The notes: a model not told the origin generated them from the sequence alone. A stretch of DNA of 64,000 nt from Pseudomonas frederiksbergensis (GCF_003732705.1 NZ_MOBR01000005.1:562-64561); one strand, 5' to 3'. Counted from the stretch's first letter, positions 31,614-46,409 are shown. Numbers and translations are program-made.

Positions 31614-32755
31614 TGTGCCTCGCCTTGAGCAGTGCCTTTGCTGGTCCACGGCTCGGCAATTTCGATCACGCCGCCGCCGAGGCAGATTTCACCGTCATAA
31701 AACACCACGGATTGGCCTGGGGTGACCGCGCGTTGCGGGTCATCGAAGGTCGCACGGTAGCCGTTGGCGGTTTTTTCCAGCGTGCACGGCTGGTCGCTTT
31801 GGCGATAGCGGACTTTGGCGGTCAATCGGCGTGGTTCGCTCAGATCAATCGGGTTGACCCAATAGATGTCCGAAGCGAGCAGGGCGCGGGAGAACAGGTA
31901 CGGATGGTCATTGCCCTGGCCGACGATCAGCTCGTTGTTGACCAGGTCCTTGATCAGCACGTACCACGGCTCGTCACTGGCGTCTTTCAAGCCGCCAATG
32001 CCCAGGCCCTGGCGCTGACCGATGGTGTGGTACATCAAGCCGTGGTGGCGGCCGATGACTTCACCTTCGGTGGTCTTGATCTCGCCTGGCTGGGCCGGCA
32101 GGTATTGCTTGAGGAAGTCGCTGAAGCGGCGTTCGCCGATAAAGCAGATCCCGGTGGAGTCCTTTTTCTTCGCGGTTGCCAGTTCGTGCTTCTCGGCAAT
32201 CGCGCGCACTTCAGGCTTTTCCAGCTCGCCGACCGGGAACAGAGTCTTGGCGATCTGTTCACCGCCCACGGCGTGCAGGAAGTAACTCTGGTCCTTGTTC
32301 GGGTCCAGGCCCTTGAGCAGTTCGGTGCGGCCATCGATGTCGCGGCGACGCACGTAGTGACCGGTGGCGATCAGGTCGGCACCGAGCATCATGGCGTAGT
32401 CGAGGAACGCCTTGAACTTGATCTCGCGGTTGCACAGGATGTCCGGATTCGGCGTGCGACCGGCCTTGTATTCAGCCAGGAAGTGCTCGAACACGTTGTC
32501 CCAGTACTCGGCGGCGAAGTTGGCGGTGTGCAGCTTGATGCCGATTTTGTCGCACACAGCCTGCGCATCCGCCAGGTCGTCCATGGCGGTGCAGTATTCC
32601 GTTCCATCGTCTTCTTCCCAGTTCTTCATGAACAGGCCTTCCACCTCATAACCCTGCTCGATCAGCAGGAGAGCGGAAACGGAAGAGTCCACGCCGCCGG
32701 ACATGCCGACAATGACGCGCTTCTTTTGTATGTCAGAAGGGGCTGGATCACGCAT
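31610..32755 (-). CDS. mnmA: tRNA-specific 2-thiouridylase MnmA
   Basis: A 381-residue enzyme that activates U34 of Lys, Glu and Gln tRNAs with ATP and inserts sulfur received from TusE. The PP-loop SGGVDSS near residue 19 binds ATP. The catalytic cysteines are in [11 protein letters not shown] and [11 protein letters not shown]. Its sulfur donors TusBCD/E are encoded in the same window at 53843-55224. Confidence 0.96.
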   Translation of the reverse strand: MRDPAPSDIQKKRVIVGMSGGVDSSVSALLLIEQGYEVEGLFMKNWEEDDGTEYCTAMDDLADAQAVCDKIGIKLHTANFAAEYWDNVFEHFLAEYKAGRTPNPDILCNREIKFKAFLDYAMMLGADLIATGHYVRRRDIDGRTELLKGLDPNKDQSYFLHAVGGEQIAKTLFPVGELEKPEVRAIAEKHELATAKKKDSTGICFIGERRFSDFLKQYLPAQPGEIKTTEGEVIGRHHGLMYHTIGQRQGLGIGGLKDASDEPWYVLIKDLVNNELIVGQGNDHPYLFSRALLASDIYWVNPIDLSEPRRLTAKVRYRQSDQPCTLEKTANGYRATFDDPQRAVTPGQSVVFYDGEICLGGGVIEIAEPWTSKGTAQGEAQ

Positions 32756-32814
32756 AGGGATTCAATGAGTGTCTTGAAAAAGGACGCGATTCTAACAGGC
32801 CGAAGCCCGCAAGG

Positions 32815-33261
32815 CTAAAGAGAAGGGCGGATCAGTTCGAGACCGAAGTGTTTACCGTCCAGATAATCATCGATACAACGGATGATCAGCTCACTGCGCC
32901 AGTTTGCGCGCTGTGCCAGCAGTTCGTCACGGGTTAGCCACTTGGCGCCGACGATGCCGTCGTCCAGTTGATAGTCGGGGTGGTGTTTCAGCGCTTTGGC
33001 GATGAAGCACACTCGCTGATAGGTCACGCCGTTGCTCGGGGCGGTGTAGAGGTAAATCCCCACCACGCCGGTCGGCTCGACGTCCCAGCCGGTTTCTTCA
33101 AGGGTTTCGCGCACGGCGGCTTCGATCAGGGTTTCGTCCGGGTCGAGGTGGCCGGCGGGCTGGTTGAGTACCGCTCGTCCGCCCTTGAGTTCTTCGACCA
33201 TCAGGAAGCGACCGCCGTCCTCGACGATGGTGGCGACGGTGATGTGGGGTAGCCAGGTCAT
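32815..33261 (-). CDS. Nudix hydrolase, NudJ-like
   Basis: A 148-residue Nudix protein. The Nudix box Gx5Ex7REUxEExGU is complete in GHLDPDETLIEAAVRETLEE plus TGW. The resemblance to NudJ (YmfB), a thiamine and nucleoside pyrophosphate phosphatase next to mnmA in enterobacteria, comes from length and synteny. The start MTWLPHITVATIVED is chosen after a REP element; upstream codons run into that repeat. 59 bp precede mnmA, so co-transcription is likely. Confidence 0.88.
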   Translation of the reverse strand: MTWLPHITVATIVEDGGRFLMVEELKGGRAVLNQPAGHLDPDETLIEAAVRETLEETGWDVEPTGVVGIYLYTAPSNGVTYQRVCFIAKALKHHPDYQLDDGIVGAKWLTRDELLAQRANWRSELIIRCIDDYLDGKHFGLELIRPSL

Positions 33262-33278
33262 GAATATGCCTCGGAACA

Positions 33279-33370
33279 CTGTAGGAGCAAAGCTTGCTCG
33301 CGATGGTATCACTGCGGTGTATCTGCAAGACCGCGGCGCCTGGATCGCGAGCAAGCTTTGCTCCTACAGG
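33279..33370. repeat. REP pair
   Basis: Arms CTGTAGGAGCAAAGCTTGCT and AGCAAGCTTTGCTCCTACAG enclose ~45 bp. It lies between the Nudix gene start and the idh terminator. Confidence 0.85.
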
Positions 33371-33387
33371 TTTGTGGGGGGAAACAG

Positions 33388-33416
33388 AAACCCCGGCACT
33401 GGGCCGGGGCTTCTTT
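33388..33416 (-). terminator. Rho-independent terminator of idh
   Basis: On the minus strand GCCCCGGCCCAGTGCCGGGG forms a stem-loop followed by TTTCTG. It lies 15 bp after the idh stop. Confidence 0.75.
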
Positions 33417-33430
33417 GCATCCTTACAACC

Positions 33431-36148
<2,718 letters not shown>

Positions 36149-37405
36149 ATGGGATACAAGAAGATTCAGGTTCCAGCAGTCGGCGACAAAATCACCGTCA
36201 ACGCGGACCATTCTCTCAATGTTCCTAACAACCCGATCATCCCCTTCATCGAAGGTGATGGTATTGGCGTTGATATCAGCCCGGTCATGATCAAGGTTGT
36301 CGATGCTGCTGTTAAGAAGGCTTACGGCGGCGAGCGCAAAATTTCCTGGATGGAAGTCTACGCCGGGGAAAAAGCGACTCAGGTTTACGATCAGGACACC
36401 TGGCTACCTCAGGAAACCCTGGACGCAGTCAAGGATTACGTGGTTTCCATCAAGGGCCCTCTGACCACCCCGGTCGGCGGCGGCATCCGTTCGCTGAACG
36501 TGGCCCTGCGTCAGCAACTCGACCTTTACGTCTGCCTGCGTCCGGTACGCTGGTTCGAAGGCGTGCCGAGCCCGGTCAAGAAGCCAGGCGACGTCGACAT
36601 GACGATCTTCCGTGAGAACTCGGAAGACATCTACGCCGGCATCGAGTGGAAGGCCGGTTCGCCGGAAGCGACCAAGGTCATCAAGTTCCTCAAAGATGAA
36701 ATGGGCGTCACCAAGATCCGTTTCGACGAGAACTGCGGTATCGGCATCAAGCCGGTTTCGCTGCAAGGCACCAAGCGTCTGGCGCGCAAGGCCCTGCAGT
36801 ATGTGGTCGATAACGACCGCGATTCGCTGACCATCGTGCACAAAGGCAACATCATGAAGTTCACCGAAGGTGCCTTCAAGGAATGGGCCTACGAAGTGGC
36901 GGCTGAAGAGTTTGGCGCGACCCTGCTCGACGGCGGTCCGTGGATGCAGTTCAAGAACCCTAAAACCGGCAAGAACGTCATCGTCAAGGATGCCATCGCC
37001 GACGCCATGCTCCAGCAGATCCTGCTGCGCCCGGCCGAGTACGATGTCATTGCGACCCTGAACCTGAACGGCGACTACCTCTCCGACGCCCTGGCGGCCG
37101 AAGTGGGCGGTATCGGTATCGCGCCGGGTGCCAACCTGTCCGACACCATTGCCATGTTCGAAGCGACCCACGGTACCGCGCCGAAATACGCCGGCAAGGA
37201 CCAGGTCAACCCGGGCTCGCTGATCCTGTCCGCCGAAATGATGCTGCGTCACATGGGCTGGACCGAAGCGGCCGACCTGATCATCAAGGGCACCAACGGC
37301 GCGATCTCCGCCAAGACCGTGACCTATGACTTTCACCGCCTGATGGAAGGCGCGAAGTTGCTGTCTTCTTCCGCGTTTGGTGATGCGCTGATCTCGCATA
37401 TGTAA
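36149..37405 (+). CDS. icd: NADP-dependent isocitrate dehydrogenase, dimeric type
   Basis: A 418-residue homodimeric TCA-cycle enzyme of the E. coli Icd type. The substrate loop with the phosphorylatable serine is visible as [20 protein letters not shown], and the dinucleotide/metal region as [15 protein letters not shown] and [20 protein letters not shown]. In E. coli this serine is the AceK target, which shuts the enzyme to favour the glyoxylate shunt. The start [14 protein letters not shown] is preceded by a weak purine run (GGAG at 36139). It ends at a bidirectional terminator. Confidence 0.97.
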   Translation: MGYKKIQVPAVGDKITVNADHSLNVPNNPIIPFIEGDGIGVDISPVMIKVVDAAVKKAYGGERKISWMEVYAGEKATQVYDQDTWLPQETLDAVKDYVVSIKGPLTTPVGGGIRSLNVALRQQLDLYVCLRPVRWFEGVPSPVKKPGDVDMTIFRENSEDIYAGIEWKAGSPEATKVIKFLKDEMGVTKIRFDENCGIGIKPVSLQGTKRLARKALQYVVDNDRDSLTIVHKGNIMKFTEGAFKEWAYEVAAEEFGATLLDGGPWMQFKNPKTGKNVIVKDAIADAMLQQILLRPAEYDVIATLNLNGDYLSDALAAEVGGIGIAPGANLSDTIAMFEATHGTAPKYAGKDQVNPGSLILSAEMMLRHMGWTEAADLIIKGTNGAISAKTVTYDFHRLMEGAKLLSSSAFGDALISHM

Positions 37406-37420
37406 GAAGCGAGCCGGCAT

Positions 37421-37447
37421 AAAAAAACCGCCTACGGGCGGTTTTTT
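37421..37447. terminator. Bidirectional terminator between icd and cspD
   Basis: AAAAAAACCGCC-TAC-GGGCGGTTTTTT has an A-run before and a T-run after the stem, so it can stop transcripts from both convergent genes. Confidence 0.9.
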
Positions 37448-37469
37448 CATGACTGGATGAGCGGTTGTG

Positions 37470-37760
37470 TCAGTGCGATACCTTTTCGTGATGGTCATGA
37501 TGAGTGGCGGGGTTGGCGGGTTCAGGCGCAACAGGCGCAGCCGTAATCTTCACAGCGTGCAGGCCTTTAGGCCCCTGGACGATCTCGAAATTGACGGGCT
37601 GCCCGGCTTTGAGGGTCCTGTACCCGTCCATCTCAATGGCCGAATAATGGGCGAAGAAATCGATGGTATGACCGTCCTCGTCTTTACCTTCCCGGGCATC
37701 GGTATTTATGAAACCGAACCCCTTGGCATTGTTGAACCACTTGACCTTGCCGACTGCCAT
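37470..37760 (-). CDS. cspD: Cold-shock-domain protein CspD
   Basis: A 96-residue single cold-shock domain protein that binds single-stranded nucleic acid; E. coli CspD inhibits replication in stationary phase. The RNP1-like segment KGFGFI and RNP2-like DFFAHYSAI are present. A short insertion (DAREGKDEDGHT) separates the two, and the C-terminal 20 residues are rich in Ala, Pro and His (HHDHH). The start at 37760 has GAGG at 9-nt spacing; ATG 37766 is only 3 nt away. Adjacent to clpS-clpA as in E. coli. Confidence 0.88.
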   Translation of the reverse strand: MAVGKVKWFNNAKGFGFINTDAREGKDEDGHTIDFFAHYSAIEMDGYRTLKAGQPVNFEIVQGPKGLHAVKITAAPVAPEPANPATHHDHHEKVSH

Positions 37761-37985
37761 GCTCATATCCCTCTGCAACAGACTCCATCACTGGAGTATC
37801 ATCCAGTTCATCCGCAGTCGAATCTCATAAATAAGATTGACTCCGCGGACCTTTTTTACCCACTGTGGGCTCTATTGGTTGTAACACCGTTTTCCCGATA
37901 GTCAAGGTGACTGGGTAGTCGGAGTTGAAATCGTTGATAGCCGCCCCCACCACTGTATTTGCACAACTGACGAACCTTTCTTTCC

Positions 37986-38369
37986 ATGCATGCAATCAGC
38001 CAGATTCGACTAACATTCAATCAGGATCGCCCGACTCTCCAGAAAGATCACCCGGAGGAACACGACGACGATTCCGCAGGCATTGCTGTTCAGGAGGCTA
38101 AGCCTGCTTTACAGGCGCCGCCGATGTACAAGGTGGTTTTGTTCAATGATGACTACACACCGATGGATTTCGTCGTCGAAGTGCTCGAGGTGTTTTTTAA
38201 CCTGAATCGCGAGCTGGCGACCAAGGTCATGCTGGCCGTCCACACAGAAGGACGGGCAGTATGTGGAGTGTTTACCCGCGACATCGCCGAGACTAAGGCC
38301 ATGCAGGTCAACCAGTACGCCAGGGAAAGCCAGCATCCGCTACTCTGTGAAATCGAGAAGGACGGTTAA
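37986..38369 (+). CDS. clpS: ATP-dependent Clp protease adaptor ClpS
   Basis: A 127-residue N-recognin that binds destabilising N-terminal residues and hands substrates to ClpA. The core [20 protein letters not shown] carries the Asn-Asp-Asp residues that bind the alpha-amino group. The flexible acidic N-terminal ~45 residues are the part that engages ClpA. It lies 30 bp upstream of clpA in the same direction and is divergent from cspD. Confidence 0.96.
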   Translation: MHAISQIRLTFNQDRPTLQKDHPEEHDDDSAGIAVQEAKPALQAPPMYKVVLFNDDYTPMDFVVEVLEVFFNLNRELATKVMLAVHTEGRAVCGVFTRDIAETKAMQVNQYARESQHPLLCEIEKDG

Positions 38370-38399
38370 TCGCCGACCACTTGGGTATGAGGTGAAGCT

Positions 38400-40670
38400 A
38401 TGTTAAACCGCGAGCTCGAAGTCACCCTCAATTTAGCCTTCAAGGAGGCTCGTTCGAAACGTCATGAATTCATGACCGTCGAACATCTCCTGTTGGCCCT
38501 ATTGGATAATGAGGCTGCCGCCACCGTTTTGCGTGCATGCGGCGCAAACCTCGACAAACTCAAGCATGACCTGCAGGAGTTCATCGACTCCACCACGCCG
38601 TTGATCCCCGTGCATGACGAGGATCGCGAGACCCAACCCACCCTGGGCTTCCAGCGTGTTCTGCAGCGTGCTGTCTTTCACGTACAGAGCTCGGGCAAAC
38701 GCGAAGTGACTGGCGCCAACGTGCTGGTCGCCATCTTCAGTGAGCAAGAAAGCCAGGCAGTGTTCCTGCTGAAACAGCAGAGCGTTGCACGCATTGATGT
38801 CGTCAACTACATCGCCCATGGCATTTCCAAAGTACCGGGGCACGGCGATCACTCTGAAGGTGAGCAAGATATGCAGGACGACGAGGGCGGTGAGTCTTCT
38901 TCTTCAGGCAATCCTCTGGATGCTTATGCCAGCAACCTCAACGAACTCGCGCGCCAGGGTCGAATCGATCCGCTGGTAGGCCGTGAGATGGAAGTCGAGC
39001 GTGTCGCGCAGATCCTGGCGCGTCGTCGCAAAAACAATCCGCTGCTGGTGGGCGAGGCAGGCGTGGGTAAAACCGCGATTGCCGAAGGCCTGGCCAAGCG
39101 TATTGTCGACAACCAGGTACCGGACCTGCTGGCCAATAGCGTGGTGTACTCCCTTGACCTCGGCGCCTTGTTGGCCGGGACCAAGTACCGTGGCGATTTC
39201 GAGAAGCGCTTCAAGGCGTTGCTCAATGAACTGAAAAAACGTCCGCAGGCGATCCTGTTCATCGACGAGATCCACACCATCATTGGTGCGGGTGCCGCGT
39301 CCGGTGGCGTCATGGATGCTTCGAACCTGCTCAAACCGTTGCTGTCGTCCGGCGATATCCGCTGCATCGGTTCGACCACGTTCCAGGAATTCCGCGGGAT
39401 CTTCGAGAAGGACCGTGCCCTGGCACGACGCTTCCAGAAGGTAGATGTGTCCGAGCCCTCGGTCGAAGACACCATCAGCATCCTGCGCGGCCTCAAAGGG
39501 CGTTTCGAGACGCACCACGGCATCGAATACAGCGATGAAGCCCTTCGTGCGGCGGCTGAGCTGGCCTCGCGCTACATCAACGACCGGCACATGCCGGACA
39601 AGGCCATCGACGTCATCGACGAAGCGGGTGCTTACCAGCGCCTGCAGCCGATCGAAAAACGCGTGAAACGCATCGAGGTGCCTCAGGTCGAGGACATCGT
39701 GGCGAAAATCGCGCGAATTCCGCCTAAACACGTCAACAGCTCTGACAGAGAGTTGCTGCGTAACCTTGAGCGTGACCTCAAGCTGACGGTATTTGGTCAG
39801 GATGCTGCGATCGACTCGTTGTCGACCGCGATCAAACTGTCCCGCGCCGGCCTCAAGTCGCCTGACAAGCCTGTTGGTTCGTTCCTGTTTGCCGGGCCTA
39901 CCGGTGTCGGTAAAACCGAAGCGGCACGTCAGTTGGCCAAGGCATTGGGCATCGAACTGGTTCGCTTCGACATGTCCGAGTACATGGAGCGCCACACCGT
40001 ATCGCGTCTGATCGGTGCGCCTCCAGGTTACGTCGGGTTCGACCAGGGCGGTCTGCTGACCGAAGCCATCACCAAGCAACCGCACTGCGTATTGCTGCTC
40101 GATGAAATCGAGAAGGCGCATCCGGAAGTCTTCAACCTGCTGTTGCAGGTCATGGACCACGGTACGCTCACCGACAACAACGGGCGCAAGGCGGATTTCC
40201 GTAACGTGATCGTCATCATGACGACCAACGCCGGCGCCGAAACCGCAGCCCGCGCTTCGATCGGTTTCACCCATCAGGACCACTCGTCCGATGCGATGGA
40301 AGTGATCAAGAAGAGCTTCACGCCAGAGTTCCGCAACCGTCTGGACACCATTATCCAGTTTGGTCGCCTCAGTCATGAGGTCATCAAAAGCGTGGTGGAC
40401 AAGTTCCTTACCGAGCTTCAGGCGCAGTTGGAAGACAAGCGCGTGCAGCTGGAAGTTACCGACGCAGCGCGCAGTTGGCTGGCGGCAGGTGGCTACGACT
40501 CGGCAATGGGTGCTCGACCAATGGCGCGTTTGATCCAGGACAAGATCAAGCGTCCCCTGGCCGAAGAGATCCTCTTTGGCGAACTGGCCGACCATGGTGG
40601 TGTGGTTCACATCGACCTCAAGGACGGCGAGCTGACCTTCGAGTTCGAGACCACGGCAGAAATGGCCTGA
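38400..40670 (+). CDS. clpA: ATP-dependent Clp protease ATP-binding subunit ClpA
   Basis: A 756-residue AAA+ unfoldase that feeds ClpP. The N-domain (~1-150) docks ClpS. Domain 1 has Walker A GEAGVGKT and Walker B ILFIDEIHT; domain 2 has GPTGVGKT and VLLLDEIEKAH. The IGF loop that inserts into ClpP pockets is seen in ASIGFTHQDHSSD. Co-transcribed with clpS and followed by a strong terminator. Confidence 0.97.
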   Translation: MLNRELEVTLNLAFKEARSKRHEFMTVEHLLLALLDNEAAATVLRACGANLDKLKHDLQEFIDSTTPLIPVHDEDRETQPTLGFQRVLQRAVFHVQSSGKREVTGANVLVAIFSEQESQAVFLLKQQSVARIDVVNYIAHGISKVPGHGDHSEGEQDMQDDEGGESSSSGNPLDAYASNLNELARQGRIDPLVGREMEVERVAQILARRRKNNPLLVGEAGVGKTAIAEGLAKRIVDNQVPDLLANSVVYSLDLGALLAGTKYRGDFEKRFKALLNELKKRPQAILFIDEIHTIIGAGAASGGVMDASNLLKPLLSSGDIRCIGSTTFQEFRGIFEKDRALARRFQKVDVSEPSVEDTISILRGLKGRFETHHGIEYSDEALRAAAELASRYINDRHMPDKAIDVIDEAGAYQRLQPIEKRVKRIEVPQVEDIVAKIARIPPKHVNSSDRELLRNLERDLKLTVFGQDAAIDSLSTAIKLSRAGLKSPDKPVGSFLFAGPTGVGKTEAARQLAKALGIELVRFDMSEYMERHTVSRLIGAPPGYVGFDQGGLLTEAITKQPHCVLLLDEIEKAHPEVFNLLLQVMDHGTLTDNNGRKADFRNVIVIMTTNAGAETAARASIGFTHQDHSSDAMEVIKKSFTPEFRNRLDTIIQFGRLSHEVIKSVVDKFLTELQAQLEDKRVQLEVTDAARSWLAAGGYDSAMGARPMARLIQDKIKRPLAEEILFGELADHGGVVHIDLKDGELTFEFETTAEMA

Positions 40671-40688
40671 CGTTAACCGCAACAAAGC

Positions 40689-40714
40689 AAAAGGCGCCGA
40701 AAGGCGCCTTTTTG
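40689..40714 (+). terminator. Rho-independent terminator of clpA
   Basis: AAAAGGCGCC-GAAA-GGCGCCTTTTTGC forms a six-pair GC stem with a GAAA tetraloop and T-run, 20 bp after the stop codon. Confidence 0.9.
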
Positions 40715-40738
40715 CTGTCTGGAGAACAGCGAAGATTG

Positions 40739-40848
40739 ATCGTTCCCACGCTCCGCGTGGGAACGCAGCCCGGGACGCTCCGCGTCCCCTCAAGAGTCGA
40801 ACGCGGAGCGTCCGTAGAGGCATTCCCACGCGGAGCGTGGGAACGATC
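40739..40848. repeat. Composite REP pair
   Basis: Outer hairpins GATCGTTCCCACGCTCCGCG...GTGGGAACGATC enclose inner GGGACGCTCCGCGTCCC and ACGCGGAGCGTCC repeats. It lies between the convergent clpA and infA terminators. Confidence 0.85.
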
Positions 40849-40855
40849 CGCACAC

Positions 40856-40884
40856 AAAAACGCCCGGCATAACCGGGCGTTTTG
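40856..40884 (-). terminator. Rho-independent terminator of infA
   Basis: On the minus strand AACGCCCGG-TTAT-CCGGGCGTTTTTG gives a stable stem and T-run 12 bp after the infA stop. Confidence 0.85.
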
Positions 40885-40895
40885 TATTGACTTGA

Positions 40896-41114
40896 TTAAC
40901 GAGCGCGGTAAGTAATGCGCCCTTTGCTCAAGTCATAGGGCGTCAGCTCGACGCGCACTTTGTCGCCGGTAAGAATACGAATGTAGTTCTTGCGCATCTT
41001 GCCGGAAATATGCGCGGTTACGACGTGCCCATTTTCCAACTCCACACGAAACATGGTGTTGGGCAGGGTGTCGACGACAGTGCCTTCCATTTCGAAGCTG
41101 TCTTCTTTCGACAT
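40896..41114 (-). CDS. infA: Translation initiation factor IF-1
   Basis: A 72-residue S1/OB-fold protein that binds the ribosomal A site during initiation. The whole sequence is typical, starting [19 protein letters not shown] and ending KGRITYRAR. The frame is open upstream but 72 residues is the universal length. It lies downstream of bpt on the same strand with a 111-bp gap. Confidence 0.97.
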
Positions 41115-41225
41115 GCAGTAAAGCCCTCGGTATCCAATGAATGGCCCGGTGCAACTGCGCCAGGCAAAAGCGGCGTGCATTGTGCCCGAAAAATGGGGTT
41201 TACGCCAAGGGGTTTACGGATTGCC

Positions 41226-41933
41226 TTAGTTCAGGATGACCCAGCGCTGATTAATCAGCAGTTCGATGGGGCGATACTGGGTCTTGTAGTTCATCTTTTT
41301 GCAGTTCTTGATCCAGTAGCCGAGGTAGACCGCTTCCAGTCCCAGCCGCTGGGCTTCGGCGATTTGCCAGAGAATTGCGTACCGCCCGAGGCTGCGATGG
41401 TCCTCGGCGGGCTCATAGAAGGTGTAGACCGCTGACAGGCCGTTGGGCAGCAAATCGGTCACTGCCACTGCCACCAGCCGTCCGTCGAGACGAAACTCGT
41501 AGAACCGGGAGAACGGCAGGTCACGCACCAGGAAGGTCGAAAACTGATCGCGGCTCGGCGGGTACATGTCGCCGTCGGCGTGACGCTGTTCGATGTAGCG
41601 CTGATAAAGATCGAAATACTCTTCGCTGAAACCAGGCCGGGCAGGGCGAACCTGCAAGTCGGCGTTGCGCTTGAAAATGCGCTTCTGCTGACGGTTGGGC
41701 GAAAACTGAGCCACTGGAATGCGCGCCGGTACGCAGGCGTTGCAATTCTGGCAATGAGGCCGGTAGAGATGATCGCCGCTGCGACGGAAACCCATTTCCG
41801 ACAGATCTGCGTAGACATGCACATCCATGGGCTGGCTAGGATCGAGAAACAGGGTCGTGGCCTGCTCCTCGGGCAGATAACTGCAAGAGTGGGGCTGAGT
41901 GGCATAGAACTTCAAACGCGCCAACTCGGTCAT
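41226..41933 (-). CDS. bpt: Aspartate/glutamate leucyltransferase Bpt
   Basis: A 235-residue aminoacyl-tRNA-protein transferase that adds Leu to proteins with N-terminal Asp or Glu. The cysteine-rich N-terminus ([10 protein letters not shown] and [14 protein letters not shown]) and the GNAT-like core ([20 protein letters not shown]) fit the Bpt/ATE family. The start [17 protein letters not shown] follows from that; a longer in-frame extension falls inside aat. It lies 58 bp after aat, and both feed ClpS-ClpA encoded 1 kb away. Older annotations name it ate. Confidence 0.93.
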   Translation of the reverse strand: MTELARLKFYATQPHSCSYLPEEQATTLFLDPSQPMDVHVYADLSEMGFRRSGDHLYRPHCQNCNACVPARIPVAQFSPNRQQKRIFKRNADLQVRPARPGFSEEYFDLYQRYIEQRHADGDMYPPSRDQFSTFLVRDLPFSRFYEFRLDGRLVAVAVTDLLPNGLSAVYTFYEPAEDHRSLGRYAILWQIAEAQRLGLEAVYLGYWIKNCKKMNYKTQYRPIELLINQRWVILN

Positions 41934-41991
41934 GATCAACCCTCGGGAATAAGCTTTTAAGTTAAGTGTAAGCCACCCGCGCAAAAGTCGC

Positions 41992-42672
41992 TCAGCAAAC
42001 CCAGTTGGCGCCGCTGGGCTGATCCAGGTGCCGCGCCAGGTAGCCGGCAAACTCGTTGCGCGGTATCGCTCGGGCACCGAGACTGTGCAAATGGTCGGTG
42101 GGCATCTGGCAGTCGATCAGCACAAAGCCTGAGTCTTTCAGATGGCGCACCAGTGTGGCAAAGCCATATTTGGAGGCGTTGTCGGCGCGGCTGAACATCG
42201 ATTCGCCGAAAAACAGCTGACCCATGGCCAGGCCATACAGGCCGCCGACCAGTTCGCCCTGGTCCCAGACTTCTACCGAATGGGCGAAGCCGCGCCGGTG
42301 CAGTTCCAGGTAGGCGTCCTGCATCGCTTGGGTGATCCAGGTGCCGTCGGCGTAATCCCGTGGCGCGGCGCAGGCTTGGATGACTGCGGCAAAATCCTGA
42401 TCGAGGGTCACTTGATAGCGTTGTTGGCGCAGCAGTTTGCTCAGACTGCGGGACACGTGCAGTTCGTCGGGAAACAAAACCGTGCGCGGGTCCGGCGACC
42501 ACCAGAGAATCGGCTGGCCTTCGGAAAACCAGGGAAAACAGCCGTGGCGATAGGCCTGGACCAGTCGATCGGCGGACAGGTCACCGCCCGCCGCCAACAG
42601 GCCGTTGGGATCGCGCATGGCTTTTTCCAGGGGTGGAAAAGTCAGGGTGTTGCGTTGTAACCAAGTCAGCAT
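41992..42672 (-). CDS. aat: Leucyl/phenylalanyl-tRNA-protein transferase
   Basis: A 226-residue enzyme that adds Leu or Phe to proteins with N-terminal Arg or Lys, marking them for ClpS. The family segments [39 protein letters not shown] and the [11 protein letters not shown] stretch are present. It lies upstream of bpt on the same strand. Confidence 0.96.
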   Translation of the reverse strand: MLTWLQRNTLTFPPLEKAMRDPNGLLAAGGDLSADRLVQAYRHGCFPWFSEGQPILWWSPDPRTVLFPDELHVSRSLSKLLRQQRYQVTLDQDFAAVIQACAAPRDYADGTWITQAMQDAYLELHRRGFAHSVEVWDQGELVGGLYGLAMGQLFFGESMFSRADNASKYGFATLVRHLKDSGFVLIDCQMPTDHLHSLGARAIPRNEFAGYLARHLDQPSGANWVC

Positions 42673-42736
42673 GGCATCCGGGCTTGCAGTAGGGGAGGGC
42701 GGTGGCGGGCAACGGGGCCCACCGTAAAGTAGAACG

Positions 42737-44003
<1,267 letters not shown>

Positions 44004-46409
44004 TTGAAGAAATCCACCGCAGCACCTAAACCAGCCGTCGTACCGCTTTGGCGCCAGCATCTGCACTACCGACTCAAGGAAGGTGCGTTGATCGCCATCG
44101 GCGCCTTGTGCCTGTTCCTGATGATGGCCCTGTTGACCTACGGCAAGGACGATCCGGGCTGGAGCCATAACAGCAAGATCGACGATGTGCAGAACTTCGG
44201 CGGTCCGGTTGGCTCCTACAGCGCCGATATCCTGTTCATGGTGCTGGGTTACTTCGCCTACATCTTCCCGCTGTTACTGGCGGTCAAAATCTACCAGATC
44301 TTCCGTCAACGCCATGAGCCGTGGCAGTGGAGCGGCTGGTTGTTCTCCTGGCGCCTGATCGGCCTGGTGTTCCTGGTGCTGTCGGGCGCGGCGCTGGCGC
44401 ACATCCATTTCCATGCAGCGACCGGTCTGCCGGCCGGCGCAGGCGGCGCGTTGGGCGAAAGCCTGGGCGACCTGGCCAGGAATGCCCTGAACATCCAGGG
44501 CAGCACATTGTTGTTCATTGCGCTGTTCCTGTTTGGCCTGACGGTGTTCACCGACCTGTCGTGGTTCAAGGTGATGGACCTCACCGGCAAGATCACCCTC
44601 GACCTGTTCGAACTGTTCCAGGGCGCGGCCAATCGCTGGTGGGCGGCCCGGGTCGAACGCAAACAGTTGGTCGCCCAGTTGCGTGAAGTCGACGACCGCG
44701 TCCACGACGTGGTGGCCCCGACCGTGACCGACAAACGCGAGCAGGCCAAGGTCAAGGAACGCCTGATTGAGCGCGAGCAGGCCCTGAGCAAGCACATGTC
44801 GGACCGCGAGAAGCAGGTGCCGCCAGTGATTGCACCCGCGCCGTCCAAACCGGCAGCACCGAGCAAGCGCGTGGAAAAAGAGAAACAGGCGCCGTTGTTC
44901 GTCGACAGCGCTGTGGAAGGCACCTTGCCGCCGATCTCGATTCTCGACCCTGCGGAAAAGAAACAACTCAATTACTCGCCCGAATCCCTGGCGGCGGTTG
45001 GCCACTTGCTGGAAATCAAGCTCAAGGAATTCGGCGTCGAAGTCACCGTGGATTCGATTCACCCCGGCCCGGTCATTACCCGTTACGAAATTCAGCCAGC
45101 CGCCGGGGTCAAGGTCAGCCGCATCTCCAACCTGGCCAAGGATTTGGCGCGTTCGCTCGCCGTGACCAGCGTGCGGGTGGTGGAAGTGATTCCGGGCAAG
45201 ACCACGGTCGGTATCGAGATTCCCAACGAAGACCGACAGATCGTGCGCTTCTCCGAAGTGCTGTCATCCCCCGAGTACGACAACTTCAAATCGCCGGTCA
45301 CCCTGGCCCTGGGCCACGACATCGGCGGCAAGCCGGTCATCACCGACCTGGCGAAAATGCCGCACTTGCTGGTGGCCGGCACCACCGGTTCCGGTAAGTC
45401 GGTGGGTGTGAACGCAATGATCCTGTCGATCCTGTTCAAGTCCGGCCCGGAAGACGCCAAGCTGATCATGATCGACCCGAAAATGCTGGAGCTGTCGATC
45501 TACGAAGGCATTCCGCACTTGCTCTGCCCAGTGGTCACCGACATGAAGGACGCGGCCAACGCCCTGCGCTGGAGCGTGGCGGAGATGGAGCGTCGCTACA
45601 AACTGATGGCGAAGATGGGCGTGCGTAACCTGTCCGGCTTCAACCAGAAGGTCAAGGATGCGGAGGAGGCCGGTACGCCACTATCCGATCCGCTGTACAA
45701 GCGCGAAAGCATTCACGACGAAGCGCCGTTGCTGCACAAGTTGCCGACCATCGTCGTAGTCGTCGACGAATTCGCCGACATGATGATGATCGTCGGCAAG
45801 AAGGTTGAAGAACTGATCGCCCGTATCGCCCAGAAGGCCCGTGCCGCCGGTATCCACTTGATCCTCGCGACCCAGCGTCCGTCGGTTGACGTGATCACCG
45901 GTCTGATCAAGGCCAACATCCCGACGCGCATGGCGTTCCAGGTATCGAGCAAGATCGATTCCCGGACCATCATCGACCAGGGCGGCGCCGAACAACTGCT
46001 GGGCCACGGTGACATGCTCTACATGCCACCGGGCACCAGCCTGCCGATCCGGGTTCACGGTGCGTTCGTGTCCGATGACGAAGTTCACCGGGTGGTTGAG
46101 GCCTGGAAACTGCGCGGCGCGCCGGAATACAACGACGAGATCCTGGCGGGCGTCGAAGAGCCGGGTAGCGGCTTTGAAGGCGGCAGCGGCGGCGATGAAG
46201 ACAGCGAGTCCGACGCGCTCTATGACGAAGCCGTGCAGTTCGTGCTGGAAAGCCGTCGGGCATCCATCTCGGCGGTGCAGCGCAAGCTGAAGATCGGCTA
46301 CAACCGCGCCGCACGCATGATCGAAGCCATGGAAATGGCCGGGGTCGTGACGTCCATGAACACCAACGGTTCGCGCGAAGTCCTGGCCCCTGGCCCGGTG
46401 CGCGACTGA
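44004..46409 (+). CDS. ftsK: DNA translocase FtsK
   Basis: An 801-residue septum-located DNA pump that coordinates chromosome dimer resolution with division. The N-terminal ~200 residues have four membrane helices, a charged Pro/Ala linker follows (~215-310), and the motor has Walker [13 protein letters not shown] and Walker [14 protein letters not shown]. The C-terminal gamma winged helix ([20 protein letters not shown]) reads KOPS and contacts XerD. The start is TTG ([15 protein letters not shown]): no ATG or GTG lies in frame before an upstream break in similarity, and AGGA lies 11 nt before it. lolA follows after 65 bp. Confidence 0.94.
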   Translation: MKKSTAAPKPAVVPLWRQHLHYRLKEGALIAIGALCLFLMMALLTYGKDDPGWSHNSKIDDVQNFGGPVGSYSADILFMVLGYFAYIFPLLLAVKIYQIFRQRHEPWQWSGWLFSWRLIGLVFLVLSGAALAHIHFHAATGLPAGAGGALGESLGDLARNALNIQGSTLLFIALFLFGLTVFTDLSWFKVMDLTGKITLDLFELFQGAANRWWAARVERKQLVAQLREVDDRVHDVVAPTVTDKREQAKVKERLIEREQALSKHMSDREKQVPPVIAPAPSKPAAPSKRVEKEKQAPLFVDSAVEGTLPPISILDPAEKKQLNYSPESLAAVGHLLEIKLKEFGVEVTVDSIHPGPVITRYEIQPAAGVKVSRISNLAKDLARSLAVTSVRVVEVIPGKTTVGIEIPNEDRQIVRFSEVLSSPEYDNFKSPVTLALGHDIGGKPVITDLAKMPHLLVAGTTGSGKSVGVNAMILSILFKSGPEDAKLIMIDPKMLELSIYEGIPHLLCPVVTDMKDAANALRWSVAEMERRYKLMAKMGVRNLSGFNQKVKDAEEAGTPLSDPLYKRESIHDEAPLLHKLPTIVVVVDEFADMMMIVGKKVEELIARIAQKARAAGIHLILATQRPSVDVITGLIKANIPTRMAFQVSSKIDSRTIIDQGGAEQLLGHGDMLYMPPGTSLPIRVHGAFVSDDEVHRVVEAWKLRGAPEYNDEILAGVEEPGSGFEGGSGGDEDSESDALYDEAVQFVLESRRASISAVQRKLKIGYNRAARMIEAMEMAGVVTSMNTNGSREVLAPGPVRD

